A program made the position numbers and the translations under genes. From Gammaproteobacteria bacterium (GTDB lineage Bacteria; Pseudomonadota; Gammaproteobacteria; GCA-002705445; GCA-002716945), in the NCBI GenBank assembly GCA_018667355.1, contig JABIVC010000016.1, forward strand, positions 62,001-126,000: DNA of 64,000 nt. Direction: 5' to 3'. The notes under the pieces were generated by a model. The model saw only the letters and a program-made list of their open reading frames with translations. It searched no databases and was not told the DNA's origin. How positions within the stretch are numbered: position 1 is the first letter of the stretch; each line of letters opens with the position of its first letter. Below are positions 16,710 through 26,469 of this stretch, one piece after another.

Positions 16710-18152
16710 CTAATACTTCCAGAAATAAGGTGTTAATACAATTAGAAGCGTAAAGATTTCCAGCCTACCTAATATCATTGCGAAAGATAATACATACTTA
16801 GAAAATATGTTTATAGTTCCATAATTTAGAACAGCATCGCCGAGAGCTGGTCCAAGATTATTTATACAAGATGCTACAGCAGAAAATGATGTAATCATAT
16901 CTAGGCCAGATAAAAGGAGCAAGAAGGATAATGCCAAATAAGACAAAATATAAAAGATAAAGAAATTATATAATGTTGAAGATATTTTATCATTCACCGG
17001 AGAGTGATTTATTCGTATTGGAATTTCAGCTGTTGGATGTAAAATCTTAAGTAATTCTCTTTTTAGTAACTTAAAAAGTAATACCACTCTGAGAACTTTT
17101 AACCCACCACCAGTTGATCCAGCGCAGGCACCAATAAAACTTATTGCAATAAGCATTGATACTACGAATGATGGCCAAGTGTAATATGTAGCACTTGTAA
17201 ATCCTGATGTCGTAATAAATGAAACAGATTGAAATAGAACTTGCCTTATAGTTAACTCCTTATAATCTGTTAAAACTCCATAAAAAAATAATGTTGTTAA
17301 TACAAATAAAATAATAAACATATAAGAGTTAAACTCGGTATCCTTTAAATAAGTCTTTATGTCTTTTGTTTTAATCGCCATAAAATGCAAAATAAAATTT
17401 AGAGCAGAAATAAGCATAAAAAATATACATATCAACTCTATAAGACTACTATTAAAATATCCAATACTTAGGTTATGTGTTGAGAACCCACCAATAGCAA
17501 TTGTCGAAAAACTATGCGCAATAGCATCGAATAAAGTCATTCCTGCCAAATAGTATGCAAATGCACATATTACTGTTAAACCAAGATAAATTGCCCATAA
17601 ACTTTTTGCTGTCACTGCAATTCTAGGTGTGATTTTATTATCTTTAATGGGTCCAGTAGACTCTGCTTTATATAAATGCATTCCACCAACGCCAAGCATG
17701 GGTAAAATTGCTAGAGCCAATATAACGATTCCCATTCCGCCTAACCACTGTAACTCTTGCCTATAAATTAAAAGTGATGGTGACAAAATATCAATATTCT
17801 CAATAACTGTTGCTCCGGTGGTTGTCCAGCCAGATATTGACTCAAAAAAAGCATCTGCAAAACCAAAGGATAGTTGTTTATCAAACATGAAGGGTATAGA
17901 ACCAAAGAGGCTTAGTACTAGCCAGAATGCTACAACTATAAGAAACCCCTCTTTAGTTTTAATATCACTTCTAGAACGATTGTTAGGGAAATACAAAATT
18001 ATTCCAAATAATAAAATTATAATAAATGAATATATAAAAGTTATAACATTTCCATCATCATATAATAGTGAGACAGTAATTGGTATTACAAGCATTAAAC
18101 TAAAAAGAATAAGCATTATCCCTATAATTTTTGAAATTAGAGAATAATTCAT
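16710..18152 (-). CDS. trkH: Potassium uptake channel subunit TrkH
   Basis: TrkH is the K+-translocating membrane subunit of the Trk system. The 480-residue protein has the four repeated membrane-pore-membrane units. Selectivity-filter glycines are visible in SGWTTTGATV, IAIGGFSTH, SFITTSGFTS and SCINNLGPALG. It sits 3 bases after trkA, the NAD-binding gating subunit, so both subunits are co-transcribed. Confidence 0.96.
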   Translation of the reverse strand: MNYSLISKIIGIMLILFSLMLVIPITVSLLYDDGNVITFIYSFIIILLFGIILYFPNNRSRSDIKTKEGFLIVVAFWLVLSLFGSIPFMFDKQLSFGFADAFFESISGWTTTGATVIENIDILSPSLLIYRQELQWLGGMGIVILALAILPMLGVGGMHLYKAESTGPIKDNKITPRIAVTAKSLWAIYLGLTVICAFAYYLAGMTLFDAIAHSFSTIAIGGFSTHNLSIGYFNSSLIELICIFFMLISALNFILHFMAIKTKDIKTYLKDTEFNSYMFIILFVLTTLFFYGVLTDYKELTIRQVLFQSVSFITTSGFTSATYYTWPSFVVSMLIAISFIGACAGSTGGGLKVLRVVLLFKLLKRELLKILHPTAEIPIRINHSPVNDKISSTLYNFFIFYILSYLALSFLLLLSGLDMITSFSAVASCINNLGPALGDAVLNYGTINIFSKYVLSFAMILGRLEIFTLLIVLTPYFWKY

Positions 18153-18155
18153 TTT

Positions 18156-19526
18156 CTAGAAAAAACCCACGCTAACTTGAAACATTTTTTCAATTTTAGA
18201 TATATCTTTTTTATCTAAAACAAATATTATCACATGATCATCTGTCTCTATAACCAAATCATCATTGGCCAGCATGACAACATCTTTTCTAACAATAGCC
18301 CCAATCACAACATCAGCAGGTAATTTCAATTGTGATATCTTTTTACCAACTAACTTGGATGTATTTTCATCACCATGAACTATAATTTCCATTGCCTCAG
18401 CATCACCTGCAGCAAGTTGATGAACGTTTAAAATGTCACTTGTTCTGACAGATGCTAATAACGAACCAATAGTTACATCTTCTGGAGAAACAACAATGTC
18501 TATTTCTTTAGACACAAGGTTTCTATATGAAGATTTATTTACAATAGCTATTGTTCTTTTAGCGCCCATATCCTTTGCAAGCTTTGCTGATAATATATTC
18601 ATTTGATCATTATTTGTAACAGCACAAAAATAATCGACATCATCAATATTTTCATTGGTGAGTAATGTTTCATCAGCTATATCATTATTTAATACTACTG
18701 CAGATGTTAATGCTTGTGCAGCTTGTTTAGCAGTATGCTTATCTTTTTCAATTAATTTTAAATTATAAATAGTTTCTAATTTTTTAGCTAACGAGAGCCC
18801 AACTCTCCCTGCGCCCGCAATCATAACATTATGAGGTTTTTCTGCTGTTTTCCTTAATTCACTCATGAATCGCATATTTTTTTCTGTAGCAAGAAAGTAT
18901 ACATCATCGCCCGGCAGAATTACTGTGTCACCAGTAGGAATCATGTGTTTTTTATTCCTATAAATAGTAACTACCTTAACATCAACATTAGGCATATGTT
19001 TTCTAAACTCTGATAACTTCTTACCAGATAATGGTCCTTCTGTTAAAACTGTTACAGCTACAACTTGTACTAAACCAGAAGAGAATTGAAAAACTTGAAA
19101 AGCACCAGGGTGGTCTAATATATTTTTTACATATTCTGTTATTAATATGTTTGGGCTTATTACTTCATTAATTGAAAAATGTGTTTTATCAAAACCTTCT
19201 TCGACTCTTAGGTATTCATTTGCTCTTAATCTAGAAATTCTTTTTGGTACATTGTAAAGTGATTTAGCAATATGACATGCTGCCATATTAACTTCATCAC
19301 TACCAGTCACTGCAATAACCATGTCACAGTTTTCGACATCTGCTAGTTTTTGAACCGAAGGATAAGATGCAAGACCATGAATTGTCTTGATATCCATTTT
19401 TTCTTGGAGACCAGATAAGACATCCTTATCATAATCAACAAGCGTAATGTCATTACCGTCATCTGAAAGTATTTTGGCTACTGATGAACCAACCTGACCA
19501 CCACCAAAGACTATGATTTTTTTCAT
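18156..19526 (-). CDS. trkA: Trk system potassium uptake protein TrkA
   Basis: TrkA gates TrkH and binds NAD(H)/ATP. The 456-residue protein has two RCK halves, each a Rossmann RCK_N plus RCK_C domain: the first starts KKIIVFGGGQVGSSVAK, and the second starts VMIAGAGRVGLSLAKK near residue 233. The acidic ends of the second strands (LVDYDKD, LIEKDKH) are present. In many relatives rsmB lies between fmt and trkA. Here it is missing. Confidence 0.96.
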   Translation of the reverse strand: MKKIIVFGGGQVGSSVAKILSDDGNDITLVDYDKDVLSGLQEKMDIKTIHGLASYPSVQKLADVENCDMVIAVTGSDEVNMAACHIAKSLYNVPKRISRLRANEYLRVEEGFDKTHFSINEVISPNILITEYVKNILDHPGAFQVFQFSSGLVQVVAVTVLTEGPLSGKKLSEFRKHMPNVDVKVVTIYRNKKHMIPTGDTVILPGDDVYFLATEKNMRFMSELRKTAEKPHNVMIAGAGRVGLSLAKKLETIYNLKLIEKDKHTAKQAAQALTSAVVLNNDIADETLLTNENIDDVDYFCAVTNNDQMNILSAKLAKDMGAKRTIAIVNKSSYRNLVSKEIDIVVSPEDVTIGSLLASVRTSDILNVHQLAAGDAEAMEIIVHGDENTSKLVGKKISQLKLPADVVIGAIVRKDVVMLANDDLVIETDDHVIIFVLDKKDISKIEKMFQVSVGFF

Positions 19527-19597
19527 TTCTTTTACTAGGTTATTTTTACGAGTTTATTCTACACCATCTTAGGCTAATTATAATAGATATATACACA

Positions 19598-20524
19598 TTA
19601 TTTACCTAAATACTGCTTGATTTTATGGACAAAAGAGCTATTAGAGTTAAATAGATCTCTTGCTGTGATTACTTTTTTACCTGGTAGTTGTAATTTCTCA
19701 ATACTTACGGCACCATCACCTGCAACAATACATAACTCATCTCGATTAAATTTAATTATTGACCCTGGAGAATCACTTCCATTATATTCTACAGCAGTTC
19801 CTTTCCATATTTTTAATCTAACTTCAAATAATTCAGTTTCTGCAACAGGCCATCCAGTTAGAGCCTTAATATTACGTATGATTTGTTCTGCAGAATCATG
19901 CCAATTGATTATTGCTTCACTTTTCTGTATTTTTTTTGCATAGCTTGCATTTAAATTTTTTTGATCAATAAAGTTTGATGCTTTCAAATTCAATTCAATA
20001 GCGTCTTCAAGCTTATTTATTGCAATCTGAGTAAGTTTATCCTGCAATGCTAACGAATCATCTGTATCCTTAATTTGATACTCGTGTGAAGATATAATTG
20101 CGCCTGTATCTAGTGACTCATCTACTTTGAAAAATGTAACCCCTGTCTTTGAATCACCATTTTGTAAAGCTCTTTGTATAGGAGCTGCGCCTCTCCATTT
20201 TGGTAATATAGAACAATGGATATTTATAACTCCATACTTTGGTAATGCTATTATTTCACTTGGCAGTATTTTCCCATAAGCATATATGATATATAAGTCA
20301 GCGTTATATGATTGTAGTATGTCAAACAATTTTATGTCAGAAAGATCTTCCGGATACAAAGTATTTATATTTTTACTTTCACCAAACAATCCCACGGGGG
20401 TTTTTGCTACTCTATTATTCTTAAAATTTTGAGTAATTACCGCTTGAACAATATTTGTACTAGATAATAGTGATTCTAAAACTCTACATGAATATGAGGG
20501 GCTACCAAAAAATATAATCTTCAA
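19598..20524 (-). CDS. fmt: Methionyl-tRNA formyltransferase
   Basis: Fmt formylates the initiator Met-tRNA. The 308-residue protein has the N-terminal formyl-transferase domain (FFGSPSYSCRVLESLL) and the catalytic region NIHCSILPKWRGAAPIQRAL with the essential Asn-His, plus SLDTGAII. The C-terminal tRNA-binding OB-like domain contains NIKALTGWP. It follows def by 18 bases. The def-fmt pair is the normal organisation. Confidence 0.97.
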   Translation of the reverse strand: MKIIFFGSPSYSCRVLESLLSSTNIVQAVITQNFKNNRVAKTPVGLFGESKNINTLYPEDLSDIKLFDILQSYNADLYIIYAYGKILPSEIIALPKYGVINIHCSILPKWRGAAPIQRALQNGDSKTGVTFFKVDESLDTGAIISSHEYQIKDTDDSLALQDKLTQIAINKLEDAIELNLKASNFIDQKNLNASYAKKIQKSEAIINWHDSAEQIIRNIKALTGWPVAETELFEVRLKIWKGTAVEYNGSDSPGSIIKFNRDELCIVAGDGAVSIEKLQLPGKKVITARDLFNSNSSFVHKIKQYLGK

Positions 20525-20542
20525 TTTATTGTACCCAGGCCA

Positions 20543-21079
20543 TCATATTGAGTAAGGAACTTTTTTCCTAACAGATGCCACTCCTTGAGATTCTTGTTTC
20601 TTGAGTTTTTTGGCTATTCTGTCTCTCTTGATATCAGATATATAATCAACAAATAATTTTCCATCAAGATGGTCAATCTCATGTTGAATGCAAACTGCAA
20701 GAAGTCCTTCTGCGCTATCCTCATGCTTCAAACCATTTATGTCAAAAAAACTATATTTTATTTGATTAAATCTATCTACTGGCTCATAAAATCCCGGTAC
20801 TGACAAGCAGCCTTCATCAAACTTAATTTCTTCTTCTTTTGATATAATTACGGGATTAACAAGAATTAAAGGCTGATTTCTATCTTCGCTTATATCTATA
20901 ACAATCAATCTTATTTGAATATCAACTTGAACTGCAGCCAATCCTATACCTTTAGATTCATACATTGTATGAAGCATGTTCATTGCAATTATATTAAGAT
21001 TATCGTCATATATAGCAACGTTTTGGCCTTTTTTTCTTAATCTATTATCTGGGTAATGTAATATGTTTAGTAACTTCAT
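20543..21079 (-). CDS. def: Peptide deformylase
   Basis: This Fe2+ metalloenzyme removes the N-formyl group from nascent proteins. The 178-residue protein shows the three canonical motifs: GIGLAAVQV (motif 1), EGCLSVPG with the metal-ligand Cys (motif 2), and QHEIDHLDG with two His ligands and the catalytic Glu (motif 3). It is divergent from topA, with 88 bases between the two. Confidence 0.97.
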   Translation of the reverse strand: MKLLNILHYPDNRLRKKGQNVAIYDDNLNIIAMNMLHTMYESKGIGLAAVQVDIQIRLIVIDISEDRNQPLILVNPVIISKEEEIKFDEGCLSVPGFYEPVDRFNQIKYSFFDINGLKHEDSAEGLLAVCIQHEIDHLDGKLFVDYISDIKRDRIAKKLKKQESQGVASVRKKVPYSI

Positions 21080-21167
21080 AACTAAAGATTCTCGAAAATA
21101 GTTGTAAATGTAATCATTTTAATAGTATAAAGTAAAAAATATATATTAATAAGAGTTAGAGTTAAAA

Positions 21168-23489
21168 ATGAAAAATTTGTTAATAGTAGAATCACCCACA
21201 AAAGTGAAATCAATACAAAAGTTTCTTGGCAATGACTATAAAGTTGTAGCATCTGTCGGCCATGTGAGGGACTTAATGTCTAGCTCAAGAAAAGGCATCG
21301 ACGTAGAAAACAATTATTCACCTAAATGGAGTATATCGAAAGATAAGAAAGATATAATAAATGATATCAAAAAATACTCTAAAGATGCAGATACAGTATA
21401 CTTTGCAACTGACCCTGACAGGGAAGGAGAAGCAATTTCAAAACATATATATGATATTTTAGATAAAGCAAAACTTTTAAAAGGGAAGAAGGCTTACAGG
21501 GTTGCATTTAATGAGATTACGGAAAACGCAGTAACAACAGCTCTAGAAAATCCAAGACAAATATCTGACAACCTCTGGAACGCCTATTTAGCAAGAAGGA
21601 CATTAGACTACCTTATGGGCTATGATATAACAGAGTTTTTATGGAAAAAAGTCAGTAGACTAGCAAGGGGGGGAAGAGTACAGAGTCCTGCTTTAAGACT
21701 CATAGTTGAAAAAGAAAATGAAATAAGTGCATTTGACCCAGTCGAGTATTGGGTCAGCTCATTAGTTGCCTGCAGTAAAGATGATTGTATTGATTTAGAT
21801 CTAGTATCAATTGATGGAGAGAAAATAAAGAAAGGAAACATTACCAGTATTGTGAATGAGAACGATGCGAATAAAATAAAAAAAGAATTAAATAAATTTA
21901 AGACTATTAAGATAGATAATATTAAAACTTCTGAAAGAAAATTGAAACCTCGGGCACCATTTACAACTGCTTCTCTCCAACAAGCAGCATATTCAACATT
22001 GAGTTTTTCTGTTAAGCAGACATCGGCAATTGCTCAAAGATTATACCAGGGAATGCCATTAGGTGATAAAGAGACGGTCGGTTTAATATCGTATATGAGA
22101 ACAGATTCTACTAATTTATCTGATGAATGCCTTAAAGATATATCTAGTTATCTAAGCAAGAATCATAAAGAGTTTGAGTCAAAAGAGACAAGAAAATATT
22201 CAAAAAAAGTAAAAAATGCTCAAGAAGCACATGAAGCAATAAGGCCGACATCAATATTTAACACCCCTATGAAGGTTAAGAAATACCTTGATGATGCAGA
22301 TTTTAAATTGTATGAGTTAATCTGGAAACGAACAGTTGCATCCCAAATGATAGATGCCACCTATAAGCAAGTTGGAATAGAGTTTATTTTAGGAGAAAAA
22401 TTTTTATATAAATATAGTGGTTCTTTCTTAAAAGATAATGGGTTTAAAGAAATATATGACTTATCTGAAAATGATGAGAAAGAAAAAATAAATAAAAGGA
22501 TACTAGATGATTTAAAAAAAGGTGATGAACTTTCAATTAAAGAGATTAATGTTGACCAAAAATTTACTCAACCGCCGGCTAGATATAACCAGGCCAGCTT
22601 AATTCAAGCTCTCGAAGAACTTGGTATAGGACGCCCATCGACTTATGTTACGATAATATCAAAAATACTTGAGAGTAACTATGTAGATCCTGAAGCAAGT
22701 AATTTCCAACCTACTGCATTAGCTAAAGTTGTATGTGACACGCTTACCAAGCACTTCAGTAATGATTTAGTAGATTTTGACTTCACAGCAAAGCTAGAAG
22801 ATAACCTAGATAAAATTGCAAATGGTGACCAAGACCCTATGACATGTATCAAATCTACTTATGAACCTTTTAGGGTTAATCTCGAAGATAAATTAGTCAC
22901 TGTAGATATATCAGAAACAAGGGAATTAAAAAATTTAGGTATTCATCCTGAAACAGGAAGACCTGTGACAGTTAGGCTAACAAAATATGGTCCAACTATT
23001 CAGATGGGAACCAAAGAAGATGAAGAAAAACCTAAATGGGCTGCACTTACCTATGAACAGAAAAAAAACATTGACTCTATTACTATGGATGATGCGATTA
23101 GAATGTTTGGATTGCCCGAAAAAATTGGGATATTTAAAGAAGAAGATATTTTAATAAACATAGGTCCGTTTGGACCATATCTAAAATGTGGTAAAACCAA
23201 TGTATCTGTTAGAGGAAGGGATATATTCAGTATTGAAGAAAAAGAAGCTATTGAATTAATCGAAGAAAAAATAGAGGCTGATGCAAATGCAAATATAAAT
23301 TTCTTCGAAGACTCGGGAATAAAAGTATTGAATGGTCGCTTTGGACCCTACATAACTAATGGGAAAGTAAATGCTAAAATACCAAAAGATATTGAGCCTA
23401 AAGATCTGGATGAGGAAACATGTATTGAAATGATAAAAAATGCTCCAAAAAAGAAATTTAGAAGGAAATTTAGAGCTAGAAAAAAATGA
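21168..23489 (+). CDS. topA: DNA topoisomerase I
   Basis: TopA relaxes negative supercoils. The 773-residue protein begins with a TOPRIM domain (LLIVESPTKVKSIQKFLG, DPDREGE), continues with the topo IA core and the active-site tyrosine in GLISYMRTDST (about residue 305). It ends with topoisomerase C-terminal repeat modules (GPFGPYLKCGK, GRFGPYITNGK) and a lysine/arginine-rich tail. The C4 zinc-ribbon domains of E. coli TopA (865 residues) are absent. The C-terminal architecture is the repeat type seen in many other bacteria. It overlaps tsaC by 4 bases. Confidence 0.97.
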   Translation: MKNLLIVESPTKVKSIQKFLGNDYKVVASVGHVRDLMSSSRKGIDVENNYSPKWSISKDKKDIINDIKKYSKDADTVYFATDPDREGEAISKHIYDILDKAKLLKGKKAYRVAFNEITENAVTTALENPRQISDNLWNAYLARRTLDYLMGYDITEFLWKKVSRLARGGRVQSPALRLIVEKENEISAFDPVEYWVSSLVACSKDDCIDLDLVSIDGEKIKKGNITSIVNENDANKIKKELNKFKTIKIDNIKTSERKLKPRAPFTTASLQQAAYSTLSFSVKQTSAIAQRLYQGMPLGDKETVGLISYMRTDSTNLSDECLKDISSYLSKNHKEFESKETRKYSKKVKNAQEAHEAIRPTSIFNTPMKVKKYLDDADFKLYELIWKRTVASQMIDATYKQVGIEFILGEKFLYKYSGSFLKDNGFKEIYDLSENDEKEKINKRILDDLKKGDELSIKEINVDQKFTQPPARYNQASLIQALEELGIGRPSTYVTIISKILESNYVDPEASNFQPTALAKVVCDTLTKHFSNDLVDFDFTAKLEDNLDKIANGDQDPMTCIKSTYEPFRVNLEDKLVTVDISETRELKNLGIHPETGRPVTVRLTKYGPTIQMGTKEDEEKPKWAALTYEQKKNIDSITMDDAIRMFGLPEKIGIFKEEDILINIGPFGPYLKCGKTNVSVRGRDIFSIEEKEAIELIEEKIEADANANINFFEDSGIKVLNGRFGPYITNGKVNAKIPKDIEPKDLDEETCIEMIKNAPKKKFRRKFRARKK

Positions 23490-24034
23490 TAGTTGGTTCT
23501 CCAGAGAATGCTGTTGAGTTACTTAGTGCTGGACATGTTATAGGCTATCCAACAGAAGCAGTGTTCGGGTTAGGTTGTGACCCATGGAACAAAAAAGCTG
23601 TAACGAAAATAGCTAATATTAAAAAAAGACATATAGGAAAACCTTTTCTTTTAGTGGCATCTAATATAAATCAGTTAACAAATCTTATAGACACAGATAT
23701 TGTCACCGAAAAAGCAAAATTAAGTTGGCCTGGGCATACTACTTGGTTGATTCCATCAAAAAAAAATGTGCCTGTTTGGTTGCTAGATGAAGAAACAAAA
23801 CTAATAGGCATAAGAGTTTCAGATCATCCTGTGATTAAAAGAATATGTAATGGCTTTAATGGTCCTATAATATCAACTAGTGCTAATCTCAGTGGAGAAG
23901 TAAATATTAAGGACCAACACATTTTTATATCTAAATTTGAGAATAAAGTGGATTATCTAGTAGAAGGAAATATAGGTAATCATGACAATCCAAGTGTAAT
24001 AATTAATATGGAAACTAATGAGAATATAAGATAA
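23486..24034 (+). CDS. tsaC: L-threonylcarbamoyladenylate synthase (TsaC/YrdC)
   Basis: TsaC makes threonylcarbamoyl-AMP, the donor for t6A37 of tRNAs decoding ANN codons. The 182-residue protein is a single YrdC domain: IGYPTEAVFGLGCDP, the KKRHIGKPFLLVAS motif, and STSANLSGE near residue 130. It lacks the Sua5 extension and so is the short TsaC type. It overlaps topA by 4 bases and hemF by 1 base. tsaC-hemF adjacency is typical of gammaproteobacteria. Confidence 0.95.
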   Translation: MIVGSPENAVELLSAGHVIGYPTEAVFGLGCDPWNKKAVTKIANIKKRHIGKPFLLVASNINQLTNLIDTDIVTEKAKLSWPGHTTWLIPSKKNVPVWLLDEETKLIGIRVSDHPVIKRICNGFNGPIISTSANLSGEVNIKDQHIFISKFENKVDYLVEGNIGNHDNPSVIINMETNENIR

Positions 24035-24921
24035 TGAAAAAATCTAATGACTTTGTAGAGATAGAATCACTCTTCAAGAAATTACAAAAAACTATTATTA
24101 ATGGCTTTATGTCATTAGATACAAAAGTAGATATTAAAAAAACAAACTGGAAATATAAGTCTGGTGGAGGTGGTCTAAGTTGTGAATTTATAGATGGTAA
24201 AGTAATCGAAAAAGGAATGATTAACTTTTCATCAATTGAAGGACTTGTTTTGCCAAATAGTGCATTAGCAAAAAAAATAAAAGGTAATGTAAAAAAATTT
24301 CATGCCACAGGTGTCTCTATTGTAATTCATCCTGAAAATCCATTTGTGCCATGCTCACATTTTAATATAAGATATTTTGAAACTGATAGTAAATCAAAAA
24401 AAAATTGGTGGTTCGGTGGCGGTTTTGACCTGACTCCATATTTTGTATATCCAAAAGACGTATCATTATGGCATGATTCGGCCAGACAAATTTGTGATAA
24501 TTATAGCGCTTCTTATTATAAAGATTTTAGCAAACAGTGTGATGAATATTTTTTTAATAAACATAGAAATGAAAAAAGGGGTGTCGGTGGTCTCTTTTTT
24601 GATAACCTAAATAATCGGGAAAAAGATTTTCATAAGAACTTTGTTCTAGATACAGGAAAAACATACTTACAAACTTATTCGCAAATAATTAAAAAACGCA
24701 AAAATAAAAAATATAATAAAATACATAAGACTTTTCAACAAATAAGACGTGGCCGTTACGTGGAATTCAATTTAGTTTATGACAGAGGTACTTTATTTGG
24801 ATTACAATCTGGTGGGAGAGCAGAGTCTATACTGATGTCAATGCCTCCTAGTGTAATATGGACTGGCAAAAAAAATATTGAATTAGCTAAGTTTGAAAAA
24901 AACTTAAAAAAATATTTGTGA
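24034..24921 (+). CDS. hemF: Oxygen-dependent coproporphyrinogen III oxidase
   Basis: HemF uses O2 to decarboxylate two propionates of coproporphyrinogen III. The 295-residue protein matches the family in length and in motifs HFNIRYFE, WWFGGGFDLTPYF, KRGVGGLFFDNL and the signature RRGRYVEFNLVYDRGT. Its presence implies aerobic heme synthesis, which is relevant for the norCB module in the same window. It overlaps tsaC by 1 base and converges on the thioesterase gene. Confidence 0.97.
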   Translation: MKKSNDFVEIESLFKKLQKTIINGFMSLDTKVDIKKTNWKYKSGGGGLSCEFIDGKVIEKGMINFSSIEGLVLPNSALAKKIKGNVKKFHATGVSIVIHPENPFVPCSHFNIRYFETDSKSKKNWWFGGGFDLTPYFVYPKDVSLWHDSARQICDNYSASYYKDFSKQCDEYFFNKHRNEKRGVGGLFFDNLNNREKDFHKNFVLDTGKTYLQTYSQIIKKRKNKKYNKIHKTFQQIRRGRYVEFNLVYDRGTLFGLQSGGRAESILMSMPPSVIWTGKKNIELAKFEKNLKKYL

Positions 24922-24929
24922 AGGCTATT

Positions 24930-25400
24930 TTATAACAAACTATCCAAGAGCTCACAGTTTTTTATAATTTCATCCTCTTTAAGGTTAACTATTGCTGTAG
25001 TTAGACGAGAAACACAGTTCATCTTGCCCGCATCATTTCTAATATCTATATTCCATACATGAACAGATCTACCTAAGCTTGCAACAGTAGTCTTACCTGT
25101 AACGTAGCCGCTCGATACAGGTCTAACATGATTTGCGTTTATTTCTAGGCCTACAGCTTTCTGCTTTCTCATGTCTATGCACATATTTGACGCGATACTG
25201 CCAAGAGCTTCTGCAAGTACACAGGATGCTCCGCCATGCAAAATACCCCTGGATTGTCTTGTATGATCTTCAACTGGCATTTTAGCAACTATATAATCCT
25301 CGCCTAACTCAGTGAATTCAATGCCTAAATGTTTATTTAAGTTATTATTTCTTAGAGAAATTACATGCTCTAAAGTAAATTTTTCATGCCAAATAGCCAT
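24930..25400 (-). CDS. Hot-dog acyl-CoA thioesterase (YdiI/PaaI-like)
   Basis: The 156-residue single hot-dog domain protein has the active-site helix GILHGGASCVLAEALGSIAS with the HGG and catalytic Glu typical of the EntH/YdiI (MenI) branch, and an EINANHVRPV strand. Such enzymes hydrolyse aromatic or acyl-CoA thioesters, as in menaquinone synthesis, siderophore proofreading or phenylacetate breakdown. None of those pathways is visible here, so the substrate is open. It is divergent from hemB and convergent with hemF (8-base gap). Confidence 0.9.
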   Translation of the reverse strand: MAIWHEKFTLEHVISLRNNNLNKHLGIEFTELGEDYIVAKMPVEDHTRQSRGILHGGASCVLAEALGSIASNMCIDMRKQKAVGLEINANHVRPVSSGYVTGKTTVASLGRSVHVWNIDIRNDAGKMNCVSRLTTAIVNLKEDEIIKNCELLDSLL

Positions 25401-25476
25401 ATAACCTCCATTGTTATAATTGTAGATAGATTAATATAGCATCTTCTCTTAAAATAAAAAGTGTTAGACTAGTAAA

Positions 25477-26469
25477 ATGAAAAAAAATTTTCCAAATATA
25501 AGATTAAGAAGGCTACGTAACAATAGTCCGATCAGAAACCTAATTAGGGAGAATATATTGTCCCCGCATGATTTAATACAACCAATTTTTATAATAGAAG
25601 GAAAAAATAAAACTGAAAAAATTAAATCAATGCCTGGGATACTGAGAATGAGCATAGATGTTGCAATAAAAGAGATAAAACTTTTGAAAAAACTTGGTAT
25701 TCAGGGAGTAGCTTTATTCCCATCAATTGAAAAGAAATATAAAAATAATGCAGGTACTGAATCATTTAATGAAGATGGGTTAATGCAAAGGGCAATTAGG
25801 AGTATTAAAAAAACAATTAGCAATGTGGCAATTATAAGCGATATTGCTTTAGACCCCTATACTGATCATGGTCAAGATGGAATTCTTGGTAATAACAAAC
25901 AAATCTTAAATGACGAAACCATAGAAGTGTTAGTTAAGCAATCACTTAGTCATGCTGAATGTGGTGTAGATATTATTGCTCCATCAGATATGATGGATGG
26001 TAGGATAAGAGCCATTAGAAAATCACTAGAAAAAAATAAATTCTTTGATACAAAGATTTTATCTTACTCAGCAAAATATTCATCAAACTTTTATGGTCCT
26101 TTCAGAGATGCTGTAGGCTCGGTTAAAAATTTAGGAGAATCCAATAAAGATACATATCAAATGGATTTTTCAAATAAAAAAGATGCCGTCCGAGAAGTAG
26201 AAATGGATATTTCTGAAGGCGCGGATATCATAATGGTAAAGCCAGGTCTTCCTTACCTAGATATCGTCTCTAAAATAAATGATAAGTTTAATATTCCCAT
26301 CTTTATTTATCAGGTTAGTGGAGAGTATGCAATGATCAAAGCAGCTGCAAAGAATAAATGCTTAGATGAAAAGAAAGCTGTCTTAGAAACTCTTATTTGC
26401 ATGAAAAGGTCTGGTGCGAATGCTATTATTACTTACTATGCAAAGGATGTTCTGCAATGGATGAAGTAA
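25477..26469 (+). CDS. hemB: Delta-aminolevulinic acid dehydratase (porphobilinogen synthase)
   Basis: HemB condenses two 5-aminolevulinates to porphobilinogen. The 330-residue protein carries the two Schiff-base lysines in SYSAKYSSNFYGPFRD and MVKPGLPYLD. The metal site reads SDIALDPYTDHGQDG, where aspartates replace the zinc-binding cysteines. This marks the Mg2+-dependent, Pseudomonas-like subclass rather than the zinc enzyme. It overlaps aroE by 13 bases. Confidence 0.97.
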   Translation: MKKNFPNIRLRRLRNNSPIRNLIRENILSPHDLIQPIFIIEGKNKTEKIKSMPGILRMSIDVAIKEIKLLKKLGIQGVALFPSIEKKYKNNAGTESFNEDGLMQRAIRSIKKTISNVAIISDIALDPYTDHGQDGILGNNKQILNDETIEVLVKQSLSHAECGVDIIAPSDMMDGRIRAIRKSLEKNKFFDTKILSYSAKYSSNFYGPFRDAVGSVKNLGESNKDTYQMDFSNKKDAVREVEMDISEGADIIMVKPGLPYLDIVSKINDKFNIPIFIYQVSGEYAMIKAAAKNKCLDEKKAVLETLICMKRSGANAIITYYAKDVLQWMK